64,000 bases of DNA, taken from the NCBI RefSeq assembly GCF_964340395.1, contig NC_135550.1, positions 29,697,176 to 29,761,175 of the forward strand, written 5' to 3'. Position numbers and translations under genes: made by a program. Positions 34,833-50,100 of the stretch are shown here, one piece after another. The stretch's first letter is position 1. Every line of letters starts with the position of its first letter. Source of the DNA: Glandiceps talaboti (taxonomy: Eukaryota > Hemichordata > Enteropneusta > Spengelidae). A model generated the notes under the pieces. That model saw nothing but the letters and a program-made list of their open reading frames with translations. It did not search any database and was not told the DNA's origin.

Positions 34833-37230
34833 CTTTTGTAATAGGCCAACCTTTGCACTAAAAGTTAAACAAGAAAATAAGGGTATTAACGGTAACCCTT
34901 ACAGGTAATCCATGTCCGAAAAACAAAACAAAATGAGACCAAATTAAAGTGAATTGAACACAGTCTGGTTATATTTACTCTAGAAATGCCTTTTTAGTCC
35001 AAGGTTTCGGATGGACGTGACTGGACAATGACTGTAACAGTAGGAAAATATGAAGAAAAAACACATACATGGCAATCACCGTAATGTTGAGACGGGGGGT
35101 TGGGGGGTGCAAAACGATGTAACATGATTGCATGTGATCACAAAACAGAAACACTGTACGCGTCACCATATGTTAAAGGCTATGAATTTGCTATTTGATT
35201 TATAAGTGTATTAAAGTTGGCTAACTGTATCTCTGGATGATATGCTCGTATCTAATGTAGTCGTCCTATATTACTCTGTCTTGTCATAAACTGACACAGC
35301 GTTTTGACGCCATTGGTACTGTCAACCACCTAAAGAGGCTCATATCGTTGCACTTTTAGCATGACGTGTTTGAAAGCCTCTAAATGTGCAAAGTTTGGTC
35401 TATTTATGAGCGGGCATCAATTCAAAAGAATGTATTAGCCTTTACGTGTGTTGAAGTGCAGACTAATTTTCACGAAGAATAGATGCGGAAATTACGGCAG
35501 ATATTTTCATTTCGTTGTCATTGTTCGCCTTTTCGTCGGAAGGAAGATTTCACTGCATGTCACACGACGTCTATGTAGTAACCTGCTGTTTACCACAGGG
35601 ATGGAGATTCGTGTCGTGTGTGTTGCTAAATGCGAACACCTCTAGGCATACTGTTCACCCTGTCTGCTGGGAATACTGTTCTCAACGTGTCTCCAAATCT
35701 ACTACGTATACGGTTTAATCTGCAGCAGTGCGCTCGGAAGTCGTGCAAGGCCGTACAAGACACTGGGGGAAACGAACATATGGAACTTCCGAGCTGTACA
35801 CGTTTTTATTAATGTACTGATACAAATAGAAAAATACATTCTCTTTGATGAACCATTATCATCCCGGAACCTTAGTCTGTCAGCGACCCCTTTTTCTTTT
35901 GAAATTTCCAACGGTAAGTGGTGTCGTTCCTCGCGGCAGACGTGATATTTCGATATGCGTTCCTCGCGCCAGACGTGTTATTTCGATATACGTAAGTTAT
36001 GTAAATTGCATTTTTAAAAAGCCCATTAGATTATTTGCATAGATCACCATTCTTTTATCATGTCAATATACATTTCAACAATTTCAATATTTTCAAAGAA
36101 TTCGGCTTATTACGACAGTGGAAATGTTGAGTCAGTTACTCCTTCCGACATAGATACAAATACGACTGGGCATAAACCCAACAACTTAATACTATTGATC
36201 TAGACTTTAAAGGAATACAAACGTTTATACACGTACAGGGGATAATAAGTTCCAAAGTTCCACGTATACCAATTGTATTCATCAGTCTTGATGGACGTTG
36301 GAACAAATAAATATTTCTGCCACCAATCTGTACACTTCATTGCATTCTACACTATCCATATTGCAAGTATTCTTTATTATACATGTCAGTGGTCCTCCAT
36401 ACCATGTAGCTAACTACTATTCACCTACTGTCATTATGATTACCGTTCAGTCATTTGCCCACCTTCTCTCATCTCTTCTATTTCATTATATTCTATGTCA
36501 TTGTGAGTAAATAAAGTTTCCCACGCCACGTTTGTTTAATCTTGCCATTCGTCCACCGTTCCCCTCTTAACTTGGTTGGTTTACGATATGTATTCTGCTA
36601 TAATGTTTCGGACTACTACAGCAACGTAGAGATGGAATAGCTTATTTGAATTTTCAGTAAATCAAGGATTCCTAAATCATGACCTTGAAACTGAACACCG
36701 AAATGTAAAACTCCATTCAACCTAAGAACGTTTTAAAAATCTCCAAGAAATAGTATCATCTTGCACAATATCTGGACGGAAATTCCTAATAGGACAACAT
36801 GATGCAAGAATTGTCTCTTGGCTTGCTAAGGCATAACTTCATCTTGGGCATGCCGTCCTTTCTCAGTTTAGAACTGGAAAAAGGAAGGTTAATAACAGTG
36901 TGTACTATCTATCGAATTTCTAAACCAGTCTTGTTATTCTAAATAGATTTCTTATTCTGAAACTAACACCGTCATCTTGTTGGTCTCTCCTATGTTTTTT
37001 TCCATTGTCGTACAAAGTACCTGACATTCGACTATTCTTACAGTTTGACAATGTTGTTCCTGAAAAAACCAAAAACGTTAGCATTTTGATGATAGACATA
37101 ACAATGAGAAGACCAAATAGTGTCATAGTTATTGACTTTAACCATTTCTTAAATGTTGTTAAAATGTACCAATCAAACATTTCTATGGCCAGAATACATT
37201 TATATTTCTCAAAGTTATCAAAGTATGTAT

Positions 37231-37269
37231 TGTGTCTGCCTGTCTGTCTGTCCGTCCGTCCGTCCGTCC

Positions 37270-37357
<88 letters not shown>

Positions 37358-37394
37358 GACTGCCTGTTAGTTAGTTAGTTAGTTAGTTAGTTAG
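37231..37394. repeat. Tetranucleotide microsatellite (CTGT/CCGT)n-(TTAG)n
   Basis: About 33 CTGT or CCGT units are followed by seven TTAG units. Frames through it encode repeated Cys-Leu-Ser-Val and are not genes. Confidence 0.95.
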
Positions 37395-38808
37395 TCTCCA
37401 ATTGCAGTGTTGGTCACCGTGCGTGGTTTCCTATCTATATGTAACACAACTTACATGTTGTTATTATCATATCAAAAACTATCAATGCTTGTTACCTTCA
37501 ACATATATAAATACGTCACCCACACACTTCACCACTAAGTCACGCTCTCGTTAACCTCGTTTCCGGTGCTTTGTAAATCTCTGATGACTCTTTGAAAACT
37601 GAATGTATATTTATGTATACCTATTTGGCATATAGACACTACAGTTATTGTTGTATAATTATACGGCTTTATATACTAGTACGTACAAAGAAAACACATC
37701 TTCGGCAAAAATGTGATACATTATCGCATAAAAACACACACTATCATAAAGAGAAACAGTAGTACACTGCATCCAAAACTTTAAGGGACTACTTCACAAT
37801 GTTTAATACAGTGTAAAGCGAATTGTCTGCAATTGTTGTTTGCCAAGAAACACATGGCTAGACTACGCAGCCACTGACAACAGACTGATATACATGAGTA
37901 TCAAGTTTCGTATTTTATTCCACTGGAATGATTATAGCTTAAAGAACAAATGTTTTAGTCAAATTATCATTAAATTGAAGATCTCTGAAATAATCTGCGA
38001 TGACGAAATGTGTTTAGGTTTCCACTTTCTATTTGGGAATTGATATGTGCTCGTAGCAAAGATAAGGGAAAGAGTGTAGAAAATGGGATATGTAATCTTG
38101 GCTTAATACTTAAAATTATATGATATTTTAAGTTTTCTTATCATTTTGATTTTTATTATAACAAATAATTATGTAAATACTACACACACCTGACTTTTCA
38201 GTTAATGTGATAACTTTAATGTCAAGTTTTTAATCAAAATATCATCTAATTATATGATTGATGTCTAAGACTTGGTCGAAATGACCAAAAATATGACAGA
38301 AAAGTAGACCATTTTATTGGAACTATTTTGTTGAAATATAAATGGAACTGCCAAAACTTCATGTGCCCGATAAGTGTCACATCAAGATGGGTGACAATAA
38401 TACTCCCTTCACCCCTGCATAGTAGTTTGTACTTTCTGTTTTCAAAAAAAAACATAGTAAACAATAAGTTGGAGGTTAGGTGGTGTTGTTTTCTAATTTG
38501 TAGTAAAGATGATACTATTTTTATTGTTGCAAATGCGATGACTAGTTTTCAACACACAAATACAAATAGAAGGGTTTGTTTTCTTTTTTAACAACAGTCA
38601 TCACGGATTACAGAAAATGATACACGGCAGTTTTACTTCCAACGGATAAGTATCATTCTGTGGTATCTTCAAGCAGACTATCAACATGACAACCATATTT
38701 ATCCCGCAATTTTTACGACACAGAGATTGTGACATATGTTATTTTTATTTCATATTTCATATACTCCATCATAATAAAACCTCTGTAATTTAACATATTT
38801 TGCTTTCC

Positions 38809-38810
<2 letters not shown>

Positions 38811-38876
<66 letters not shown>
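38811..38876. repeat. Tetranucleotide microsatellite (GATT)n
   Basis: Sixteen and a half perfect GATT units. Confidence 0.97.
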
Positions 38877-38877
<1 letters not shown>

Positions 38878-40880
38878 AAAGACAGATTAGCATACCCCTG
38901 TCTGCGTAGCACACCTCGTAGTCTTTGTATAATAAAGGTTGCCTTGTACAGGACTTTAAAATGAACCGGAATAGGTTTGCAACACTAACGGTTAAGTTGT
39001 AGGAAAGTTTGAGAGTATGAAAAGAAAACTCATCAATAGTTTGTTATACCCCATCAATGGAAAACTTTTAAACAATTGAAAACGTTGGGAACTCTATTAA
39101 TAAACTCCTTTACATTCACTATATTTGGTCAATATATAGTCAATGTAATAATAAAGTATCATGTATGTCATCATGCTATGTCAAATCTATAGTCATGTCT
39201 GCCTTTTACTGAAATGCTTCAAGAGATATTGTACAAGAGTTGAATCACATATTATTGAATGAGTAATGTGTACACTTGGTTGATATCGTTTGTAGATTGT
39301 GTTTGAAAGGGGAAAACGGAATTTGGAGACTATTTAAAGGAATGTTATTTTTTTTCGTCGTTATTTAGGTTTTAAGAAGTTGAATGACAATGAAGGTGAA
39401 TGTATATTTTTAACGTGTCAACATTTGTATCATCTTTTATTGTACTAGCCTTTGTCTTAATAGCCGCTTTATCCCAGTTTGATCAAAATCACACTTACCC
39501 TATACCTAAAGAAACTGGAGGATATACCTTAATGTTAGATATGAGGACATACCATTCCAAGGAATACGGTATTTATGGTACATTACTGGAGAAAGATATA
39601 ATGTAACAATATGATGATGTTGGAATGATTTATAGCACAAGACAATCAGTAAGTGTTTTTTTGTTTAAACCAAAGAGGCGTGCTGCGAGTATGACATTTT
39701 CTGCCGCATGGATGATATTCGTTTATCACATAGCATCTGTTTTCCCATAGGAATTCGGCCACAATAGGCAGGAGACTTACTCTACGTAGAAATCAGACTC
39801 CCTGTCACCAATAAACCTACATGCCTTAGGTCTTGCCTCGGGACTAGATACGAAAAGTTAATCTTCCTTAGCTTGTGACATTTCCAACAATACGACATCT
39901 CAAGGCCAGTCTCTGACAAATTCTCATCATAGCCAGGTCATAGCAACACAAAGTGTCGTCGATGTTCCTTTTTCAGTTTCCTGAATCGAGCGTCTAATCG
40001 AGCAGATTTTTATCTCTGTCCGGGTTAAACTGTTGATAAAAAGACGACAGCAAAACAGGTCCGTGTTAAGCATGCGACTTTTTACATTTTGATTCTATAC
40101 AGTCAATCGAGTGTGGTGATGTGGAAAATCTTATTAACTGATCCCTTGTTTCGCTTCGGTATGACCTTCAAAAAGTAATTGAATTCTTTTTAAAATATGC
40201 ATATGCACTGACAAAACGCACAGTTCATGAAAGTTGCAGCTGGACAACATCTTCCCCACAAAAAGCTGAAAGATACTGCACCGTGCCGTCCAAGTGGACA
40301 TCAACCTATAAACGTGATCACATCATTTTAAAGACGACTAGAATTCGGATAGTGGTAGATGTCGAGTACCTAGATCCCCCCCCCCACGCACTACAGTCAT
40401 TGACTGCCCGAGCTCGAGACAAGAGCCTGTATGATGAAATGTCGTATATATACACCGTGTCGAGTCTGGCTCAGTCAAATGTACTTTACTTTACTTTAGC
40501 GATGGGACATTCAAGTGATTATTATAATGACCGTAAACACTTTCAGTACAGTAGTTATTAAAAACCAGTTAAATGTACGTTTAACAAAAACACCAAACTG
40601 ATTTTTCCCTCGTAATGATTTACAGCTTTTTAATGACGCTTTTAAAATTGTCATTAGGTTTAATTAGATGGGTTTGTAAAGGCGGTTCTACAGATATATA
40701 TTCACAGTTGTCACATATTAGGACACTAGAAGCCATTCAATGACATTCATCTATCACATTGAATTTCAAATTTTCACACTGTCACACAGAATTTCGGAGT
40801 TTATAGCGCTTTTCACCAACAAACTACAATTTTTACCGCTATACACGTATTATAGCACCCTGGTTCGTTGATGTAAACAT

Positions 40881-41162
40881 TCATCGCCAGGTCATTGTCG
40901 GTAGTTCTTGATGCTGAGAATAAATTGAGTCCACTTGGTGGAATAAAACTGTACCATTTGTTACTGCTGTTGTGGTCCGAACATTACCGAACCATTTTCG
41001 CACCTTTATTTCAACGACTCTAAAAAATGGAAGAGAGTTATCTTGAAAATCTACAAGTATTGCCCATTTTTCAAAGTGAAGAAATAGCTTGCCAATAAAG
41101 TTTTCGTAGTTGACAATGGTGGTACCAAGGTTAAACTGAGTAGCTGGCTGTCGCTGCTGCAT
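40881..41162 (-). CDS. Unrecognised candidate ORF or exon fragment
   Basis: A 93-codon minus-strand frame, open further upstream to an ATTCAG that could be an acceptor. Its sequence (FIGKLFLHFEKWAILVDFQ, then RVVEIKVRKWFGNV and TNGTVLFHQVD) alternates hydrophobic and polar residues like beta strands, and it reads more like protein than its neighbours. I considered an OB-fold of the replication protein A type, but the match is too vague to call. It could be a real exon, a gene relic, or chance. Confidence 0.25.
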   Translation of the reverse strand: MQQRQPATQFNLGTTIVNYENFIGKLFLHFEKWAILVDFQDNSLPFFRVVEIKVRKWFGNVRTTTAVTNGTVLFHQVDSIYSQHQELPTMTWR

Positions 41163-44100
41163 GACAAATTTACAGACAGCTGCTGAATGATATGAATCTT
41201 AATTGGCAGGACATAGACGACATTTCACCACCGTATAATGGTGTATCTACAGAAAGACCAAAATTATCTCGATCATAATAAAGTAATGTAGCGATGGCAA
41301 AATACAGTTACTATCTTATAAATGTAGACCTGTCGTGTTACTTGATAGTTATCGGAAGCGATACGAGTGAAAAGTGCCTGAGATAAACTCAAATACAACA
41401 GTAATAGGATTGGGGCCTATATTTTCTTCGAGCGGGGTGGCGTTTGTGCATACTGAGAAAACTGTTCTTTTCTTCGCCTCCATCATCCCCCTCACTGATT
41501 TTTCAGCTCCCTTAACCGAACAGATTTTAAAAAAAATATTGGTGTTTTTTTCTAGAATTCAGACCTATCATATGTAATATATTGTGTACGCTTTGTACAT
41601 AGAAATCTGGCAACGGGACATCTTTAGTTATGTGTGATGTCTTAAAGTTTATTCTGTAATTCATATTTGACCGTAGATTTCCCTTTATGTTATTTTCCAT
41701 GTCATTACTGTGAAGTACTAGTAATCAGAATTAATACGAAGTCAATTGTCTCATTGGCTACAGTGTAACATGTTAGTACAGTGTTACAGTTGAAATCTAT
41801 TCATTCACAAATGACCAAAAAGACGATTTGGAAGGAAACAAAGAAATGAATATAGTTAAACTGAATTTTGTATTAAACACTGATTCGTACAATCCATTTT
41901 TTGTCCAAAAATATCGGTAATCTTTATGCCTCAAATACAGTCACTTGAATCTATAGGCCTATAATCAGTTATACGTTAGTTTTTAGATCACTAAGCATAG
42001 TACGTAAAATGGCGTTGTGTGTCTTGGATTCGAATTGACATACACGTAGTACATATAACGTATCCGTTGACAGTTCATCAAACTTGGATTCAGATTGACG
42101 TAACGAACTACGAATACCCGTAAACTGATGTATCATAGGCTTGTCGGACAGCTTTAAAGCAAGAGAATAAGGACACGACTGAACATGATGGTGTCGAATG
42201 GCCAATTACTAGTCGCCAGTTACTGCACTTCATCATTTTTGCGTTATAAGATCATTTGGTTAAAAGAGGTCTGTCAGACGATAGGTTAACCCTATTCATC
42301 AAGTATCATTTAATGTCGTATTTCGATACAAAGTAAATATCATTCCATGGTATTCAGCCCCCTCTTTAGCTCGTCACAGATTTTAGCCCATGGCCTTTTT
42401 CCTCCGCCTAAGAAGATTATTAAGACTCAACCTCTTTCCCGAATCAGCTTTAAACTAAGAACCCTAGCCGGATCTCTATTTTGCAACAGTATCCGTTGAA
42501 AATTCTCTTTTCTCTTCGATCCCAAAATTGCTAGATCGAGCTATTAATTAGTCGGAAGTGAAGAAAAGCACGGGGACAAAACCCTTTCCACTTTGCTGAG
42601 AGGATGGTTGGGTGAATTTGACTGTTGTGAAGTGGCGGCGCGATGCTATCTGTTGAGACGCAGGTGCAAGAAGAGCATATAACGTTTAAGGGGTAATAAC
42701 GGCTAAATAAGATATTTCAGTGAATGGAAGCTAATAATACTTCTCCCGGGCCAAAAAGGACAGAGCGGTAATATGCCAATACATGCACAGCATTCAACAT
42801 TTTGTCATTTTTTTGGCTCTCAGCGCCATGAGATGCATTCAATGTATTGTTGTAGAAATGTTTGCATCCATATTCCCGACTATACGTAAGGCAAAGTTCA
42901 ATCAAGAACGATATCCATTTTCTGTTTCATTAATCGACTACATTTTTGTCAGAGATCCAGTTTTGGCAAAACTTTGCTTCACGAAATCGGTCTTTCTGTT
43001 ACCCTGTTTGGTAATGATTTCAACTAGTCTATTTCTCGATGTTTTCTACGTACACACTGGCGTTACAACTGTAAATGGGGTAACTTTGGATTTTGGCTAC
43101 ATTTATATTTAAAAAGTTGTAAAAAACATAATTTAATATGTATAGCCTTCTGGTCCGAAATCTCTATTACTATGAAATTATTCTGTACTGAAGAGAAAAT
43201 ATCCATTTCCATAATAGTGTGCTCGTGCGACGTTTGTAATTTTTTCTATCGATGGAATTTGACGCCAGTTTACAGAATCACCTATATATTTGAAACTTAA
43301 CCTAGGTTCACCAGTTTTTCACTCATGAGTTCACTTGTGAGTTCGAGTAGTATTAACCATTTCAAAGTGCTGCAGTAACTAATATTTAGAGACAGTTAAT
43401 TATTAATGTTAAATGAAACAAGTAGATCAAGTTTTTTTTAGTTCTTTAGGCTAATCTATAAAAATTTAACGCTAAATTAAAACTGCCACTGCCTTGTCAA
43501 TTTCTCGTGGCCAAAGTTCCGGTTGTTCAGAATAGCCCACAGCATTCCAGTCGAAGTGTTTGGATTTGACACATGTTACAAAATGTAACATGAAAACTGA
43601 AGAAAAAAAGCTTTTTTTATCATATATTGTGATATTTCTGTTACCATAGTTACGGGTTGTTCGTCCATGGCCGAGGGCAAAATCTATTAATTCCCGGCGT
43701 CGTTAAAAATCAGCGAACGTCGTAATACTGTAGCACCACCTTAATCAAATTTTTAAACCATGTGTAAACGACCCAATGGAATGAATTCGAAGGAAGTACA
43801 CAACAAATCATAGGTGATATTTCGGTTGTGACATTGGCGCCATTTTCACTGTGCTGCTTGTGGTCTTGGATATTAAAGATTTTCGTGGTTACTTTTGAAG
43901 TTACGCGTGCATGGATGACGTCATGACCTTACTCAGTTAATGAATAAAGTCAATAATTTCTTGCATTGCTATGTTTTCTAGCTTTAACACTTTTGGTACA
44001 GTACGTGCTATCGTCAACAGATTGAATTTCATCACCGAAGGATTTTAATTTTTTAATTAAAAAAGTTTCTTTTCATTTAGGAGGAAACCTTTCCAGATTG

Positions 44101-46572
44101 GCTTACTAATGGACAATATAAGCCTTCCCCGAGGCTAATCCTCTACAAGTAAAGTTTTCTTTAATATTTCCCCCTTTTAACCTTCCATGCTTCGATTTAT
44201 GTTGTGTAGAACGCCTATAGCAGATGTCAGAATCTGAATTTGTACAGCCGCGATATTTCGGACATATGACAAGACAGTTTTTTACTTTTGATAGAAAATT
44301 GAAATAAAGTTAGTGTGTAATTAAACATATCATTGAATGTAGGGTAATGAACTATTCTTTTAATTATTTTTTTTAAAACTAAGATATGGTTGACTGAAAA
44401 CTATCATATTTGGACTAAATAGATTTTTAAAAAATACTAATTATGTGGACTCGTTAGGAGATCGGGCAATGCGCATAATTTGTGTACACTACAACATTCT
44501 CTATGTCTGAGCACTGCCAGGTAAATGACAAAAAGACCCGGATCTAACAAAATGACGTGCGTCATGTCCAAACAGCCTCAAGGAGAGCGGCAAGAACAAA
44601 CAGAAAACTCCAAACGAGGGGTGGAACTTCTCTGGGTTAGTGGTTGGTACGAGTTAGAACGAGAAAAGGCGGGCTCGTTTATGATCATTTGGCGGTGTTA
44701 AATGCATGGCTGCTCCGAGAATACCGCTATTCACAATTTGGAGAGGGAAAACTGGTCGTATTATGTTTCATAGTTGTGCGAAAACGCTCAGCACAGTGGC
44801 CAGATGATCATTAGTGATAAAACCAGCTTGCCATACAATATTAATAGGCAAATGTTATTCCTGCTTTCCCACTCTGCTGCCCTCGGCAATCCTTTGTCGA
44901 AACTTTTCCGAGTTTGTCGCAATTAGTTGTTTTAAATTTCGATAAAATTAGTGCTAAAATCAAAAGCTTGATGAATCTTTTATTTTCTTTGAAGGTAGGA
45001 AAAAGAAACCACATTTTACTGCGGTACACATCATGGGGTTGTTCAAGTGACAAAAGAAAGACCGATTTTTCAGTCGGTTACCGACATAAATGAACCGTAA
45101 CTTGACGATTGCCCCCTAACACATCTTTCACCCGTCAATGTATTTTATCTGACGTGGGTTGGCACTTCTATTGTATTTTCTACATTTTTGTTGGTTTTTC
45201 AATGATTATGTTTACTTTCCTACCGTTACGGAAGAGTAAATCGCAATGCCCACTCTCATTGATAGTCATTCAAGAAGGTTTATTCTGACAGCCCGGTTGT
45301 AGGGTTGGAACATGATGTACGCTGCCGGTGTAACTTGGATATGGCTCCAATGTTCTTGGACAATTTAGAACCATAATATATTATATATACATCACATACT
45401 AAAGTTACAGCACAATAGAACAGTCAAAGGGTTGGGGGGGGGGGGTTACATGCGTTCAGATAATAGCACAAATATTTGGTAATGATATTACAAAGTATAT
45501 GATATATAAATCAGAACCTGTTGCAATGCTTTGTTTTATGCATTCGTTAATTTATGCCAACGCTTTTGGTGTCTTTGTAATTCATAATGTTTCGAAGCTT
45601 TCAGAAGGTAAGGAATGGAAGGAAGGATTCGACTGCACAGATTCAAAATATCACTTCAAATAAATTAATACGAACACGGTAGAACACTTTCAAAATTTTA
45701 CAGGCCTTTTTTTAAAGAAATTAATAAACACATCGTGATTTTATGTGGGTTTTGCGATGTGGACATTTGTAAAATTTGACGACTTTGTACGATGATAAAT
45801 ATGCATACCAGGCGGGATTATAATGTAGCTCTTCTTCAAATAGGTTCGAAATCGTTTCTCATTTTATATGAAACTCCGTCCCTAAGTGGCGCGTAAACTA
45901 GAAAGCTTTTGTTACATACTAGCGTCGGTTTATTTTCCCATACTCTATGTGTCCATAACATATGTGTAAGCTTTGTTTCTGTGTGACGTTATCAATGTTT
46001 GGTTACTTCGTCTTCAACTGTGGGGGTCCGTCGGGATTTGCAAACATATACACGATATCGCTAATAGGGTCGACTTTTAATGCTAACAATGCTTCATTCA
46101 TGTTTAGCAAGAAACCATCCACAATACACCATAGCAGACTAAACATAGGCTATTTTTTTCACTTTAATATTTCATCGCCAGATCAAAAGTCAGTGTTTTG
46201 CCCCCCGTTTCTATTGATACAACTGATGAAAGGCATTCTGCCGGAAACTATTAACAATCTGTACTCTGATAATTTCAACTGTTTTTATAAAATCATCAAC
46301 AATGAAAACATTTTGTATTCCGTTATTTCAGTTGAATATATACAAAAAATGTACTCTATTTCAGTCAACAAATTTTTACTGTTCACTGTTATGTGTACAT
46401 GTTTTTATACTACTTAAAATGAAGTTTCGAGCAAGACCTGGTTGTTATAGTAACATTTAGACATATGTGATTTATTCGCTATTTATTTTAGAAAATCGAA
46501 AAGCCTTGAAAGCAGAGCAATGACAGGGCATTTTATTTTCTTCCATGCATATAGGAAACATTCTCGCAAACC

Positions 46573-46655
46573 AGAGCTATAATTTCTTCCGCGACCCTGG
46601 CGGTGCGTCTTGGATGGTGCCGTAAAAGAGGGTGTGGTTTACGACGATGATAGGA
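46573..46655 (-). repeat. Dispersed repeat copy B (matches 30.6 kb on the opposite strand)
   Basis: The minus strand carries CCTCTTTTACGGCACC, TCCAAGACGCAC and AGCTCTGGTTT in the same order as the plus strand at 30604-30680. In one frame it encodes a basic stretch (RRKPHPLLRHHPRRTARVAE) that stays open for about 44 codons. Whether it is a mobile repeat, an exon relic or a small RNA is unknown. Confidence 0.6.
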
Positions 46656-46908
46656 AAGGGAGTAGAAATAGTTGACTTATTGAGGACCAATGCATATAAT
46701 CATTGTTTACCGTCTTAGGTGTAAATACCCCTAGACTAGTTCATTGAGCTCTGTTATTAGTGTTAGCTGTCTTTCAAATAACACGACAAACACGTCATTA
46801 TTAAGCATTGTTGACTATTACTAGTATTACTATTTGGTCACGTTTCGGTTTTGACATTTGTAGTTACATTTTGAAGTTTGTGTAATCAATTTTAAAACTT
46901 GAACTAGA

Positions 46909-46974
<66 letters not shown>

Positions 46975-47012
46975 TATCATCACCATCATCGTCGTCGTCG
47001 TCGTCGTCGTCG

Positions 47013-47051
<39 letters not shown>

Positions 47052-47117
47052 CCACCACCACCACCACCACCACCACCATCATCATCATCACCACCATCAT
47101 CATCACCATCAGCATCA
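46909..47117. repeat. Long trinucleotide microsatellite (CAT/CGT/CAC)n
   Basis: About 70 trinucleotides in blocks of CAT, CGT, CAT, CAC and CAT. Frames through it are repeat artefacts. Confidence 0.97.
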
Positions 47118-50100
47118 TTTTTTTCTCACAAACACTTCCATCGGTGATCAAATTTAGTAAATAACCACCATTTACAATGTGGTAAATAGTTGATGACAAC
47201 GCTATCATGATCAACTTAAATGCTTAAATATCTAAAGATAACATGACAAATTTGTATCCACATTATAATTTCGTGTCGAAAATGTTTTAAATCACGGATT
47301 CCATTAAACATTTGCAAAAAACTACATAAATAAGGGGCATTTGTTCGAAGATCGCTAGATGTCTTAACTCATTAATTCTAATTACACATCGTGTCAACAT
47401 TATAGTTAACAGTAACTATAATATAAGGGGGGGGGGGTTGAACAATTTGGCCAAACTGGGTGACTTTAACGACCACCATGCCAGTTAGTATTATACCTGA
47501 AAGCTAACAGATAACGCTGAAGTGGAAAATTACTTCCTTTTGACGAACGACTCCTCGTATGATTAAGGGTCTTTTCTGCAACGACAACAATAACGTTGAC
47601 GATTTTAACGAGGCCCGAATCGTGTAAACACAAAAGAAAGGGAAATCGAATCAGAGATGTGGCGGGCAAAGGAACCTTTCCGGCAGGAGGAAGCACCGTG
47701 CCGCTTGAAAGATTCTCCTCATAAATAGTGACTCGTCTCTCGATTTTTTTAAACAAGCTGACTGTGTACTTCATTAGCTGACGACAATAAGACATGCTGT
47801 TAACTGAAACGCAACGGCGACGAAATACCAGAAGCCTATTACCATGACAATAGAAGGCTCACGGTTTGTTGGCCATCAAAAGTAGTGCAAAGATGCATTT
47901 TCATACATATCATGCGGACTGTTTCCCAGGATCGACCGCCTTTCTTTATTCCTTTTCGACAACGCATCCTATTACCCGTCGGCGGTGGATAACCCTTGGA
48001 GAACACTGTTGCTTGTTATGCATTATATTCCGAACGTCTTTATCTTGCCGTACTTTTGGTTACAATGACGGCACCGCTCAATGGCGTCTCAATTAAGCTT
48101 AAATATAATATTTTCAGTGGAAGCCAGCAAGCCAAATGGAATCAGTAAATCTACAAAGGCGATGAACCCATTAAGAAGCTTGCTAGTCATAATCAGCACG
48201 GGGAGCATCTTTAAAGAATTGTTTATAATCTGGTGACATTTGGCGGTAAAAAATGAAATATTAAAATATGATTACATAGTGAGCGATGATTATTACGAAA
48301 CACTTTATTATCTTGGGAGGTTTGAATTTAAGACTTTACCCTGAATATCCAAGAGACAGAGGGGGAAAAATTGTGTTAACTTCAGTTTGCATGTGGAATG
48401 AACTACAAGAGGTAATTTGGAGGACACTGATGTCGATGGTGTTGACGATAATGATGGGGTTACCGTCCAAAGGTGATTAGTATCACTCAAAAAGCCACAC
48501 TACAACTCGCACTTGAGAGCGATGCTTATCTAAATAACTACCCCTACCAACAAAGGTTAGAAAGGAGTATAAGTATCACGTATCACGTTTTAGTGACACG
48601 AATTAGCTCTAAAATCAATTTAGAAACAAAATGATAGCTCTAGCTTCTCGAAAAAAGTGTGACCGCGTAACACGTGATATCCTGAGAGAATAGAAGAACG
48701 TCCTTCTAACATAAACATCTAAGAGTCGAGAGGGCATCACAGTAAACTGCTTGATAAACGTTAACACTCTCATGTTCATCGATATCAGGCTTCAATTTAC
48801 CAAATACATATACGTACAGTTGAGACAGTTTCCAGGAGACGTTCGTACCAAAAGCAATCAGTGTTCGTTTTAAGACAATATTCTGTCAGCCAATTCAAGT
48901 GAAAAGTGATCCAACATCTTTTATACGGCGTTAAACTCATGTATAATATATCAGTACACAGACCAAAACGTTATATAGTATAATGCAGTTCTGATTGCAA
49001 GTACAGAATTGGCAATAGGGGTGTTTTGGGGCTGCGAATAATAAGACCATCATTGTAAACGTTTCTTGAGTAGGCTATCGCTGTCATCAGTTATATGGAT
49101 TGTTATATTTCTCTTCTGGTCGGTCGTTACCGCGATTTGAAACACAAGTAAATGAAACGACCGTTCATGTCTCCGCCTCTACCTCGAACATCAATTATCC
49201 CTTCAATACAAGTAGACCACCCTCTATGAAACATTTCTTTAGGGCACACCTTTCCCAAGGCAATGTATGTATATACGAACACATCGAATAATTTTTAACA
49301 AACATTTATTTTCCCTTCATACTGTTCCTGGTTGAAAAATTATCAGCAAAACTTATTAATGATATATTTCATATACTTCACCTTTGACAAATAGACGGTG
49401 GATTGGAGACACACAGAGATTCAGTCCAGTATGAATTACAATTGCCACGTGTCTCTTCAGAAAAACAAACATTGGGTGTAACATTATAGGAGAGGAGACT
49501 ATAGCCTATCAAAGAATGTCAGGTTAAAACTTGATATACCTGTATGTACCGTACCACTAGTACTGCTCTTAATGCAGTTGGACAAGACATTATAGGCAAT
49601 TCGTATTCGTGAACGTGTAGGCTAGGAGCCACAAATTTACAATATAAACACAATTTTATATTTCTGTTTTATGTACTGATGATACATTTTGGGACATACT
49701 AAACTATGGAATTCTGTGTATGTGCAACATCAATCATGCCTGAGTGCTTTATAATAAAGCACAAGGTGACCCACCAAACTTATTTGCTAAGATTCACTAA
49801 AGTTACATGTCATCTTTATGTAAAAAACATCTATTATGTTAAATTACCGGCACTATTTACCTGACGTACTGAACTTGACGAGAAGGGAAAAACACAATTA
49901 GAAAAAATGGCCAGTCCAAATAATAGCAACCAAATAATGTATCTCAATATAAATATATTGCGTTACATAGTTAGTAAGGACATAGAACTCCTAAGCGGGA
50001 AAGTAACAGAGAATCACCCCTTAAAAACGAATGAACACTTTCTGAGTTACGGTTTGACAGGATAAAGTTAGAACAGACGGAGAGAAATGTGATGATAACT

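Larger units (their letters stand above)
34833..46572. other. Gene-poor interval downstream of Six4/5
   Basis: I find no recognised gene in these 12 kb. Visible features are tetranucleotide microsatellites (37231-37394, 38811-38876), a G run near 45436, and scattered short frames. One minus-strand frame at 40881-41162 is listed separately. Homeobox genes are often flanked by such gene-poor regulatory DNA, but I cannot point to enhancers from sequence alone. Confidence 0.5.

Noticed and set aside
45962-46417. 151-codon plus-strand frame
   Set aside because: AT-rich composition, no domain, no splice context; likely chance.
46864-47214. 116-codon minus-strand frame of Met, Val and Thr runs
   Set aside because: It is the translation of a CAT/CGT/CAC microsatellite.
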